Source: Acidisoma sp035492295 (GTDB lineage: Bacteria; Pseudomonadota; Alphaproteobacteria; Acetobacterales; Acetobacteraceae). Taken from it: a stretch of 64,000 bases of DNA. The stretch spans positions 24,575 to 88,574 of the forward strand of contig NZ_DATJJK010000099.1 in the NCBI RefSeq assembly GCF_035492295.1, in the 5' to 3' direction. Positions 33,844 to 42,138 of this stretch are shown in pieces; the first letter of the stretch is position 1, and every line of letters begins with the position of its first letter. A program made the position numbers and the translations under genes. Under the pieces are notes generated by a model. It did not search any database. It was not told where the DNA came from and saw only the letters and a list, made by a program, of their open reading frames with translations.

Positions 33844-34528
33844 CTCTACCACCCTACTCTCTGCTCGGATTGGCGATATTGCTGCGCGGCGACCCGGAGC
33901 CGCCACTGTGTTTCAGAATTTCGGCTTCGATTTCTGCTGCGGTGGCGATCGCACTCTTTCAGAGGTGATCGACGCGGCCCACGCGCTACCGGCACCCGTT
34001 CTCGGCGCACTTGCTGCTGCCGCACCCGCGGCTGGAGCAGGGGGCGAGACCTGGGCGGATGCGCCGGCGAGCTTGCTGATCGAACATATCAAAAGCCGCT
34101 ACCACGCCCTACATCTCCAGGAAATACCGCAACTGCGCGATCTTGCGACGAAGGTGGAAGTCGTGCACCGGGATAATCCGAACGTCCTGTCCGGTCTCGC
34201 CGTTCTTCTCGCGCGGTTGCTCGCTGAAATACGGGTTCATCAGCAACGGGAAGAGGTCGTCCTGTTTCCCTTGCTACTCCGAGGCGACGGGTCGATGGCC
34301 GCGAGCGCCATCCAGATCATGCGTGCCGAGCACGACGATCACGGGGCCGCACTCGCGCTGATCGACAAGATCACGCATAATCGCAGCGTGCCTGCCGAAG
34401 TCTGCGCAACTTGGCGCGGCCTTTACCTGGGTCTCACGAGGTTGCGCATGGATCTGACGATGCACGTGCATCTCGAAAACAATATTTTGTTCCCGCGATA
34501 TGAACATGCGGAAGAGGTACGGCGATGA
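33836..34528 (+). CDS. RIC-type di-iron protein, Fe-S cluster repair
   Basis: This 230-aa YtfE/DnrN/ScdA homologue has an N-terminal DUF542 domain with the Cys pair (FGFDFCCGG, C34-C35). A hemerythrin-like four-helix bundle follows, with His/Glu ligands in SRYHALHLQE, IRVHQQREEVVLFP, MRAEHDDHG and MHVHLENNILFPRY. RIC proteins restore Fe-S clusters after NO or oxidant damage and release iron. It is translationally coupled to the globin gene and overlaps the following gene by four bases. The gene looks intact. Confidence 0.92.
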   Translation: MSDSTTLLSARIGDIAARRPGAATVFQNFGFDFCCGGDRTLSEVIDAAHALPAPVLGALAAAAPAAGAGGETWADAPASLLIEHIKSRYHALHLQEIPQLRDLATKVEVVHRDNPNVLSGLAVLLARLLAEIRVHQQREEVVLFPLLLRGDGSMAASAIQIMRAEHDDHGAALALIDKITHNRSVPAEVCATWRGLYLGLTRLRMDLTMHVHLENNILFPRYEHAEEVRR

Positions 34529-34863
34529 CCACGCGGTATCAGGATGCGATCGATGACAAGCGTCTCGACGGAGCAGCTCGAAGGCTACTCGACCTATTGG
34601 CGCACCCCACCCCGATCTCTCCGGATGATCTTGCGATAGCCATCGTGCGGGAGATGTTCTGTTCCTGCGTTTCTGATGAACCCGACGCATCGCAGGGGCA
34701 TCTCGCCTCGATTCATACAGCGATCGCCGCGGAGGTCGTCGCACGGGCGCAGAGTTTCGCCGATGCGGGGCCCCCGGCTGGAGACGACGACCGCCGTATC
34801 GACATCGCCTCCCAAGATTCGTTCCCCGCCAGCGATCCGCCATCCTGGATCTACGCCTCCTGA
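34525..34863 (+). CDS. Small protein with SFPASDPPSW tail
   Basis: This 112-aa cytoplasmic protein starts inside the RIC stop codon (ATGA). The middle is helical, with a CSC pair (REMFCSCVSDEP) that might bind metal. The C-terminus ends IDIASQDSFPASDPPSWIYA, a short linear motif seen at the ends of several unrelated alphaproteobacterial small proteins. No function is known. Its place inside the NO operon suggests an accessory role to RIC or FdxA. Confidence 0.7.
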   Translation: MTTRYQDAIDDKRLDGAARRLLDLLAHPTPISPDDLAIAIVREMFCSCVSDEPDASQGHLASIHTAIAAEVVARAQSFADAGPPAGDDDRRIDIASQDSFPASDPPSWIYAS

Positions 34864-34887
34864 CCCCGAACAAGATCTAAAAAGATC

Positions 34888-35220
34888 ATGACCTATGTCG
34901 TCACCGAGAACTGCATCAAGTGCAAGTATATGGATTGCGTCGAGGTTTGCCCCGTCGATTGCTTCTATGTCGGGGAGAACATGCTGGTGATTCATCCCGA
35001 CGAGTGCATCGATTGCGGCGTGTGCGAGCCGGAGTGTCCGGCCGAAGCGATTGTGCCTGATGCAGATGCCAAGGCGGCGACCTGGATCGAGAAGAACCGC
35101 GAGCTCGCAGCAAAGTGGCCTAACATCACCCGCAAAGGTACGCCGCCGGCGGACGCCGACACATGGAAGGACAAGCCGGGCAAGACCGAATTGATCTCGC
35201 TGGAACCCGGCGTGCCATGA
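34888..35220 (+). CDS. fdxA: 7Fe ferredoxin FdxA
   Basis: This 110-aa FdxA-type ferredoxin has cysteines at 9, 12, 17, 21, 25, 40, 43, 46 and 50. They are arranged as CIKCKYMDCVEVCPVDC and CIDCGVCEPEC, enough for one [3Fe-4S] and one [4Fe-4S] cluster, and are followed by the conserved extension WIEKNRELAAKWPNITRKG. It carries electrons in the cytoplasm. It starts 24 bases after the small-protein gene and overlaps hemJ by four bases, so it belongs to the NO operon. Confidence 0.95.
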   Translation: MTYVVTENCIKCKYMDCVEVCPVDCFYVGENMLVIHPDECIDCGVCEPECPAEAIVPDADAKAATWIEKNRELAAKWPNITRKGTPPADADTWKDKPGKTELISLEPGVP

Positions 35221-35663
35221 CGATACCAGCGTTGGTGTCGGCCTACCGCGACGTGCTCGCACTGCATGTTTTCTCGGTGATCGTCTGGATGGCAGGAATG
35301 CTTATGTTGCCCGTTATCTATTTGCGTCATCGCGATCTTCCCGTTACCAGCGAAGGGGCGGAGAGCTTCGTCACCCTTGAGCGGCAGATATTCAAGCGCA
35401 TGGTCAACCCGGCAATGTATGCGGCGTGGGGCTTCGGCATCCTTCTAATCCTTACGCCCGGCGCCATCTCCTGGAACGCACCGTGGTGGCTCATCAAATT
35501 CGCGACCGTAGTCATGCTTTCCTGGTATCATGGCATCCTTTCTATCTGGCGGCGCCGGCTGCGCAACGGCCGGGTGCCTTCCGCCGCCGTACTCCGCCTC
35601 GGTATCGCCGCGCCACTCGTCTTTGCCGCAATGATCGTCACGATGGTGATGATACAACCTTAG
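35217..35663 (+). CDS. hemJ: HemJ-like protoporphyrinogen oxidase (CopD superfamily)
   Basis: This 148-aa membrane protein has four helices. The first contains LALHVFSVIVWMAGMLMLPV with the conserved His of HemJ. The third carries WWLIKFATVVMLSWYHGILS with the essential Lys and a further His. HemJ oxidises protoporphyrinogen IX in haem synthesis in many Alphaproteobacteria. In this operon it may support haem supply for the globins. The housekeeping copy may be elsewhere; family members of the broader DUF/CopD type are an alternative. Confidence 0.78.
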   Translation: MTIPALVSAYRDVLALHVFSVIVWMAGMLMLPVIYLRHRDLPVTSEGAESFVTLERQIFKRMVNPAMYAAWGFGILLILTPGAISWNAPWWLIKFATVVMLSWYHGILSIWRRRLRNGRVPSAAVLRLGIAAPLVFAAMIVTMVMIQP

Positions 35664-35720
35664 CTTGGACTTGCTTCGAGCACGCGGATGGCTCCTGATA
35701 CAGGGAGAGGAGATTTGGGT

Positions 35721-35780
35721 ATGAAGCAGAAGCGGTTCACGTTGGAGCCCGAGGAAGAGATTCGACCGACAAGCGCTTAA
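35721..35780 (+). pseudogene. N-terminal relic of an IS3-type OrfA
   Basis: ATG 35721, preceded by GAGAGGAG, begins MKQKRFT, the usual opening of IS3-family OrfA proteins, but ends after 19 codons (LEPEEEIRPTSA). Nothing else of the IS remains. Confidence 0.35.
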
Positions 35781-35800
35781 GGGTGCACTTCCTCAACATG

Positions 35801-36286
35801 CTACGAAGCGCGAGATCGGGCTGCTCTTTTGTGTGCCGCGAGAAGGCGCTCCCCTTGATGTAAGAGTTGGGCACGTCCAGTCTCATTCAGGCAGCGATAT
35901 AACGTCAGCAGGGTTCGCTCATCGGCTATCGTCGCGCCACCGTGGAGCTCGTCAGGCGATCCTTCCAGTAGAAAGGTCACTGATACGCTCAGCACTTGCG
36001 CGATTTGATAAAAGTGGACGCTCCGCAACCCTGCTCGGGCCGTCTCCCATTGCGCGACAGCGCTCCGCGAAACGCCCACACGCTGCGCCACCTCCCCCTG
36101 CGTAAGCCCCATTCCCTTGCGTCTGCGCCGAATTCGAGCAGCGATCTGTTCGGCTTGCGTCTGCTGGCCAGACTCCGGCGAGCCTTGCCGGCAATCCAAA
36201 TCCGTGACGCCGAGGTCTTTCACAGCTAAGAGCGCCTCAGAATTGTTGGTAGTAAAAATAACGGGCGATACATTGCCACAAGGCAA
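35801..36286 (-). CDS. XRE-family transcriptional regulator
   Basis: This 161-aa protein has a lambda-Cro-type HTH at about 48-100 (IRRRRKGMGLTQGEVAQRVG, then VSRSAVAQWETARAGLR). A short helical C-terminal region (DERTLLTLYRCLNETGRAQL) is common in phage-like repressors. The first 45 residues are not conserved-looking, so a later start is possible. It stands alone between IS relics; its target is unknown. Confidence 0.8.
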   Translation of the reverse strand: MPCGNVSPVIFTTNNSEALLAVKDLGVTDLDCRQGSPESGQQTQAEQIAARIRRRRKGMGLTQGEVAQRVGVSRSAVAQWETARAGLRSVHFYQIAQVLSVSVTFLLEGSPDELHGGATIADERTLLTLYRCLNETGRAQLLHQGERLLAAHKRAARSRAS

Positions 36287-37012
36287 CAGTCACTAAAGAC
36301 GGAGTCAATTAAGTTAATTCTTTGTTAGCAAATCTTCTCATCTAGCTCAAGTTGAACCGTTGCATCGGTACGCACCAGGGCAACACGATTCTTCCTGCAC
36401 CGTGATCTCGGTGGTCTCCGGATAGATCCGATACTCGGGTTTAAACGGTTCAGGCCGGCGACGATCGCGATTGCCTGCAATGAGTTATTGCGCCGGCTCC
36501 AGAAGGTTTAGTCTACCCTTGGGAGACCAGGCCTAAACGCTAGCAGTATGCCTGTCGTCTGGAACGCGGTGTTGGCAGCGTAATAAAGTTCGAATAGCCG
36601 AGGGGAGCGCTTGTCGCCGCTTTATTTGCATCAAATCCGCCACCCACATACGGCGTTAACCCCGTATCGTTATCTCCACTGTGGACGATCGGCGCCCGAC
36701 CCTAGGAAGAGACCGGCCTTGGCTTCGGCGATAGTCAACCAAAGAAGCTCTGGCTGGACGACTGACCGGGGGGCCACGGGCACAATTTCCTCAGGCTCCA
36801 CGACCGTCGGATCAGTCAAATTGAGCGAAACTCGAGAATATTTCCTGCCCCTCGAGAACGGCCGATCGAGGCAGAAGCTGACCCAGAAGGTAGTTTCGAA
36901 TCGCGGACGAGCTAACACGTGATGCTTTCGAGAGTGATACTGGAGCTATGCCTCGCCTACCTATAGCAAACTGCAATTTCCTCGAAAACGAAAGTTCCCG
37001 AGGGCCACGGGG
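36287..37012. other. No gene recognised
   Basis: About 700 bases of mixed composition with only short frames. A minus-strand stretch near 36400-36470 reads EPFKPEYRIYPETTEITVQE, which looks protein-like but is too short to assign. Confidence 0.35.
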
Positions 37013-37366
37013 CTATTTATCAACTTTTTTACCCCAGGGGAACATCCCGCTCACTGTCTGCGCCAAACTGGCGCAAACATGACAGTTGGAGCATATTTTC
37101 ATATATATATTCAGCACGTTATGGTCCAAATATTTCCCAGCATCTCGAATGCCTAAGCTGATCCATTTCTTCCGCTTCTGCGATCGATCCTGCAGGCATC
37201 CCCTAATGGCAGCCCCCAAAGCACCTGGGTTTTGGTGTAGGGATCGGTGCCTCCATCGATCTTGGTCCGCTAAGGCTTTGAGCATGTCACCCATGGCTAC
37301 AATTACGGCCAGGCTCATGCGCGGATCATAAGACACCGGGTATTCCCTGCGGGTCTGCAAGGTCAT
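37013..37366 (-). CDS. Hypothetical protein, uncertain
   Basis: A 117-codon frame from ATG 37366 with AGGA seven bases before it. The N-terminal half (YDPRMSLAVIVAMGDMLKAL) looks protein-like; the C-terminal half is Cys-containing and basic. No family is recognised and codon use is unlike the GC-rich genes around it. It may be part of a decayed gene. Confidence 0.32.
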   Translation of the reverse strand: MTLQTRREYPVSYDPRMSLAVIVAMGDMLKALADQDRWRHRSLHQNPGALGAAIRGCLQDRSQKRKKWISLGIRDAGKYLDHNVLNIYMKICSNCHVCASLAQTVSGMFPWGKKVDK

Positions 37367-37581
37367 GGTTTTTTCCTGCTGCGCTTCCACCTTGCCGTGG
37401 GGGACGCTGTTGCCGTGGCTCGGCGATCAGCGCGTCCGGGAGATAGCGCAACTCAGTGAAAATAAGAGCCTCCATCGATCCGGGCTCCGGCGGCGACACC
37501 CGATGCGTGAATCACCACGCTGCCTTAGGCGCAACACAATCGCCCGGCAATCTACCCCGGTTACCGGGTCGCGACGAACGT

Positions 37582-38349
37582 TTAATCTAATCCCTCACTA
37601 TCGCCTGTGGTGCCGACCCGAAGCACACCATCGATTTCCATAAGCCTGGCGATGAGGTGCCCTATAGGTCGTTTGCCCTTCACCTGCATCGACAGGGTAA
37701 TGGCTTCCCTGGGCAGGGCAGCCTCGAATCCCTGAGAGCGATCCTCCACCTCGTCGCGGGCCTCGGCGAGCGAGCCCTGTCGCTCAATTCTGACTCGATC
37801 AATGACGAAGCGGAGCTCCGTGCAGCGGATGAGAACCAACCTTAGGATGCCACGTCCATCCTCATAGGAGATCTGCAGGTCGTTCGCGAGACGACGCGGC
37901 TTGGGCAACCGTGCAAGCAGCGCCGGAAAACCCATCATGACGATGTAGTGGCCGATGACCGTCGCGACGGCGAGGATGAGCAATCCGCCACCACAGGCCA
38001 TACCAACAGCAGCCGTCACCCAAACCGACGCGGCCGTCGTCAAGCCGCGCACCACGTCGCGGCGCATGAAAATGACGCCACCGCCGATGAACCCGATGCC
38101 CGACACGATCTGGGCCGCAACGCGGGAGGGGTCCAGGACAATACGATAGGCCGAAATCACGTCCGTGAAGCCGTATTTCGACACGAGCATGAAGAGGGCT
38201 GCCGCCACCCCGACCAGAGTATAGGTCCGGAGCCCGGCGCTCTTCTGCCGCAATTCACGCTCGAGTCCAATGAGCGCAGAGAGAACGAAAGCGAGGGCTA
38301 GCTCCCCAACCTGCATCCAACCTTGGCCGACTAATTCAGCAGCGTGCAA
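37582..38349 (-). CDS. MgtC/SapB-family membrane protein
   Basis: This 255-aa protein opens with the MgtC core: LALAFVLSALIGLERELRQK, SAGLRTYTLVGVAAALFML and GIGFIGGGVIFMRRDVVRGL, TTAASVWVTAAVGMACGGG. There are four to five helices, followed by a soluble 110-residue ACT-like C-terminal domain. MgtC proteins modulate P-type ATPases and help survival at low magnesium or in acid. The start at 38349 or the in-frame ATG 11 codons later are both reasonable. Confidence 0.9.
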   Translation of the reverse strand: MHAAELVGQGWMQVGELALAFVLSALIGLERELRQKSAGLRTYTLVGVAAALFMLVSKYGFTDVISAYRIVLDPSRVAAQIVSGIGFIGGGVIFMRRDVVRGLTTAASVWVTAAVGMACGGGLLILAVATVIGHYIVMMGFPALLARLPKPRRLANDLQISYEDGRGILRLVLIRCTELRFVIDRVRIERQGSLAEARDEVEDRSQGFEAALPREAITLSMQVKGKRPIGHLIARLMEIDGVLRVGTTGDSEGLD

Positions 38350-38646
38350 CTGTCTTTGCTCCCGAAAGCAGACCCGAAGGCAGAGTTATCCACGATCTGA
38401 CCCGGGTGTCACCGCCTCTCGTCGATGATCCGGGCCAAGCCGCCCTCACTCACACTTATGCGGCTTCCTCAGTTGGAAACCTAGCCAACTTACGCTCGGC
38501 CTCTTCTCGATATTTGACCACTTACAAAATCACCGGGAGAGGCTAGACTTCGATGAAGCAGAGCCTCTCTTCATTGCCTCGAAGGGTCTTTATATGGCAT
38601 TGGCGCCGATCGGCTTCTTCGCGATCAGGCCCTTCACCCCGACCTT
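38350..38646. other. No gene recognised
   Basis: Just under 300 bases between mgtC and the IS6 relic. No domain-bearing frame. Confidence 0.3.
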
Positions 38647-38784
38647 CTAGAAGGACCCGCGCCGCAGCATCTCCTTGACCATACGAACGCTGAGCGGAAA
38701 ACTGAAATAAAGCCACAGGGCGTGGCCGATGATCTCGGCGGGATAGCGGTAGCGAGCGTTACGCGGATCTCGGGACGACGTCAT
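38647..38784 (-). pseudogene. N-terminal relic of an IS6-family transposase
   Basis: From ATG 38784 the frame reads TSSRDPRNARYRYPAEIIGH then ALWLYFSFPLSVRMVKEML and stops (TAG 38647-38649). This is the conserved opening of IS6/IS26-like transposases (RYRFP.EVI..AVWLYFRFPLSLR.VEE). The catalytic part is absent here. Confidence 0.7.
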
Positions 38785-38829
38785 GCGACATTGATATCCA
38801 TACCGGGCAGCTCAGCAACCTGCGCCCGT

Positions 38830-39867
38830 TTAAATAGGCAGTACCCGCCTTAGTCCAAGACGTTTGAGAATGGCTACTTGACGAAAGAACTGGTGCCGGG
38901 ATTGCGCAGGACTCCCCAGTAATATCGCTCCGGGCGGAGCATCTGATATGACACCTGCCTGCGCTCCGATCTGCGCCCTGTCGCCGATGTGAAGATGGCC
39001 GGCCATCGCTGCCTGGCCTCCCACTTGTACGAAGTCCCCAAGCACGGTCGATCCGGAAATTCCAACCTGAGCGACGATGACGCAGCACTTGCCCAGCTGC
39101 ACATTATGCCCAATTTGAACAAGATTATCGATACGAGTGCCGGCACCGATGATCGTATCCTGTACCGACCCCCTATCCACTGTGGAATTCGCGCCGATTT
39201 CTACGTCATCGCCAATTAGGACCCTTCCGAGCTGGGGAATCGTCAAAAAGCCGCTTTCAGTTCGAGCGAAGCTGAACCCCTCCTGGCCGATGCGAACACC
39301 CGGGTGCAAATGCACTCGTGCTCCCAGCAAGGCATGGCTAACGCTTACGTGGGCGTCGAGCCGGGTACCTGCACCGATGACAACGCCGCTCGAAATGCTT
39401 ACATGGGGTCCGATCTGGCAGTGGGGGCCAATGCAGACACGATCTTCTATGCAAGCAAAGGGACCAACACTCGCCGTGCTATGCACCTTAGCGCTCGACG
39501 CCACGCTTGCCGTCGAGTGAATTCCAGGAGAGAGCGGCGGTGGCGCGTGAAAAAGCATCGCAACGCGCGCCCATCCTTCATATGTAGCCGCTGCCACTAT
39601 GGCTATGGCGGAGGACGGAACGCGCTTGATCATGTCTGGATGTATGATTACCGCACCCGCTCGGGTGCGCTCAAGTGCGGACGTATACCGTCTGTTCCCC
39701 AGAAAACTCACTTCAGCTGGTCCTGCTGCCTGAAGCGGCGCGACGCCAGTTAGCATGAGGTCTGCTTCCACGGCCGTGCCACCTGCCGCAAGTGCAACTT
39801 GAGCAAGACTGTAGGAGCCGCCTCGGGCGTAGAAGCGTTCATCTCCTGTTGCGTGTTCCTTCAGCAA
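38830..39867 (-). CDS. lpxD: LpxD-like UDP-3-O-acylglucosamine N-acyltransferase
   Basis: This 345-aa protein has the N-terminal uridine-binding domain (VAPLQAAGPAEVSFLGNRRY) and the left-handed beta helix of hexapeptide repeats (IGPHCQIGPHVSISSGVVIG, and so on). It also has the catalytic-His segment IDNLVQIGHNVQLGKCCVIV, and IVAQVGISGSTVLGDFVQVG. LpxD adds the N-linked fatty acid in lipid A synthesis. It stands alone among IS relics, without lpxA, fabZ or bamA, so it is probably an extra copy acquired with the region. Confidence 0.88.
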   Translation of the reverse strand: MLKEHATGDERFYARGGSYSLAQVALAAGGTAVEADLMLTGVAPLQAAGPAEVSFLGNRRYTSALERTRAGAVIIHPDMIKRVPSSAIAIVAAATYEGWARVAMLFHAPPPLSPGIHSTASVASSAKVHSTASVGPFACIEDRVCIGPHCQIGPHVSISSGVVIGAGTRLDAHVSVSHALLGARVHLHPGVRIGQEGFSFARTESGFLTIPQLGRVLIGDDVEIGANSTVDRGSVQDTIIGAGTRIDNLVQIGHNVQLGKCCVIVAQVGISGSTVLGDFVQVGGQAAMAGHLHIGDRAQIGAQAGVISDAPPGAILLGSPAQSRHQFFRQVAILKRLGLRRVLPI

Positions 39868-41130
39868 TTCTTCGTCCCTCTATTTTTTCGGGACAATAGC
39901 ATTGCAGACCCCGAGCATGCATCTCGATTTGTTACGAAGCGCCAGATTGCGGAATCGCAGCTGCTCGGCAATGGCCACCGCTTGAATCCACGAGACGAGA
40001 GGAACAATGTGTGTGGGTTGAGACGCGCCATCAATCGTAATTGTCGCGGCCACCCCATGATGTGAGCCGAGAGGGTGGGTCTAGGATAGTTCAGCCACCG
40101 CTTGCGGTCTTCGTGAAGGTTGAGCGCCACGGCTTGCAGTGGCGCTAGGCGTCTTCAACGGCGAGCGGCAAGGTTCTGCAGATGTCGGTGTAGTCGAGCG
40201 ACAAGGTTGCGCCGTTCCTGGTTCTGCCTTGAGCTCTGACACAAGGCACAATGCAGCCCATCGAGATTCAGAGATCGCGTTTGACATTTATGTCGTAGTC
40301 CGATATTTTAGATTAACGTCGAGATCGATGCTTTGACCTGATAAGTGATTGCTTTGTACAAATGAAGCAAGGGCGCGAGCGTGAGCCGACACGCAGCACC
40401 GCAACTTGTCGATGGATGTCGTAGAGGAAACAGAGCGGAGTGCCTCTTAGAGATCAGCGAATGCGATGAGCCAATGCAGGCATGATGGCTGGTCTGATGT
40501 TGAGCGCGGAGAATGGAACAAGCCCAAGACGTGGCTCGAGGAGAGCATAATTCTATGAAATCACCTGGCCCTAAAATTGACCCATCCTGGACGCATCGCT
40601 TCTGGCGAATCGCCCGCCGCATGGCAGTCAATAGGTCAAAACGGACTATTTCCAAGGTTGCTGCAATGGCGAGTGCAGGAATAGCAGAGTGTACGCGCGA
40701 GCTACCTCAGTCATGGGACGGCCGCTCGGATGCAATCGCCATCCCCATAAAGAGGGAATAATCATAGCGCTCGCTCAGAGCGGCTTCCAAAACCACAAAG
40801 CTAAGACTCGAAAGAATATGGAGAAGCGCGGGACGACGATGAAGGCGAAATGAACATCGGTCGTAGCGGACGGTGAGGAGGGAGAGTCAGGGGAGGGTCC
40901 TCTCTCCAACCTATCGACGTTCCAAGATGACCGCTGCTCTCTATGGTTTGCCTGACGATGCGATCCCTAATGGCGCGGCGAGTGTAGAGTCGGCGGCAGC
41001 GCCGGCACTCATTTTCTTAGTCAACATGGAGCTTGCCGGTTGGCGGCGTGGGCGTCCGCGGCGGCCGAAGCAATAAAATATACATGTCTCACTGGGAAGC
41101 GGCTCCGCTGGACTTGCGGAAGGACATGCG
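39868..41130. other. Long stretch without a convincing gene
   Basis: About 1.26 kb. Frames on both strands are short, overlap each other and show no domain. The segment is likely decayed mobile DNA between lpxD and the next hypothetical gene. Confidence 0.4.
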
Positions 41131-41466
41131 ATGAATGTCAGTATTGTAGAGTTGCATTGGCCCCGCTTTCTGCAACCAAGCGGTCCAAAGGAAGACCCCT
41201 CTATTCTCCTCGCTGGTATAAGCACACTCGCAGATGCTCGGAACTTGGTCTATGCGATGAGGATAAATTTAGACACACTTGAGGCCGACCTTCGCGACGA
41301 TCTAGACGAGTCAGTTTATGCCGACTATAGGCTAGACGTAATGCTTGATGAACTATTGTTCTTCGCTACTTTTGATCGAACATCTGCTGTGCCACTGGGC
41401 AACAGTTACTATATATTCTGGATGGTTCCCTTCAGTGAACCTATCATGCCAATACCCGGAATATGA
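41131..41466 (+). CDS. Hypothetical protein
   Basis: This 111-aa frame has GGAAGGA about eight bases before ATG 41131. The middle is acidic and helical (YAMRINLDTLEADLRDDLDE), followed by MLDELLFFATFDRTSAVPLG, and looks like a real folded protein. No signal, membrane segment or known domain is seen. It is isolated, 150 bases upstream of the MucR gene on the same strand. Confidence 0.5.
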   Translation: MNVSIVELHWPRFLQPSGPKEDPSILLAGISTLADARNLVYAMRINLDTLEADLRDDLDESVYADYRLDVMLDELLFFATFDRTSAVPLGNSYYIFWMVPFSEPIMPIPGI

Positions 41467-41616
41467 GATTGAGAGGTGTCTGACGGAGAACGGATCGAGT
41501 GATTTCAGCGGGTTGTGATCCTATCGGATTGCGAGTCTCGATGGAATCATAATGGCCTGGACTGAAATCGCTCGGTCGCAGTATCGGCGTGCTGGCTACG
41601 CTGTGCAAGTAAAGTC

Positions 41617-42138
41617 GTGATCCGAGCAGAAGACCTGAGAGCGAAAGTGAGTTTTACCATTAGTGACATTGGGCTGCGACCCCTCATCTCCGACATCGTC
41701 TCAGCCTACGTCGCCCACCACACGGTCGAGGCGAGGGAGATCCCGGCGCTAATCCAGTCGGTATGTGACATTTTTGTTCGGTTGGGGGCTCCCTCTGTCG
41801 AGTTGGAGACTTCGCCTTTAGAGCCCGCAGTTCCAATCAAAAAGAGCATCTTCCCCGACTATATTATTTGCCTGGAAGACGGAAAAAAACTCAAGCTGCT
41901 GAAGCGGCATTTAAAGGCCACCTATAAAATGACGCCCAATCAATACCGGGCGAAATGGGGGTTGCCCGCCAGTTATCCCATGGTCGCGCCCACCTATGCC
42001 GCGCGGCGTTCGACACTGGCTAAAGCGAATGGGCTTGGCCGCAAGAAGTCCCTCGGAAGCGCGCCAGGGCCTGTGGTCCAGACGATCTCAGATAGACGAC
42101 GTGGGCGTGGCCGCTGGAAGAAGACCGAGCAAAAGTGA
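41617..42138 (+). CDS. Ros/MucR-family zinc-finger regulator
   Basis: This 173-aa protein has a helical N-terminal part (DIVSAYVAHHTVEAREIPAL, IQSVCDIF) and then the Ros/MucR DNA-binding region: KKSIFPDYIICLEDGKKLKL, LKRHLKATYKMTPNQYRAKW and GLPASYPMVAPTYAARRSTL. The zinc site is C..D...H....H-like. MucR proteins are nucleoid-associated regulators of exopolysaccharide, motility and virulence in Alphaproteobacteria. The C-terminus has an extra basic tail. Copies on mobile DNA often silence their surroundings. Confidence 0.9.
   Translation: MIRAEDLRAKVSFTISDIGLRPLISDIVSAYVAHHTVEAREIPALIQSVCDIFVRLGAPSVELETSPLEPAVPIKKSIFPDYIICLEDGKKLKLLKRHLKATYKMTPNQYRAKWGLPASYPMVAPTYAARRSTLAKANGLGRKKSLGSAPGPVVQTISDRRRGRGRWKKTEQK

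Noticed and set aside
36287..37012. Possible RNA gene in an empty region
   Set aside because: No cloverleaf, strong stem-loop or terminator pattern could be drawn with confidence.
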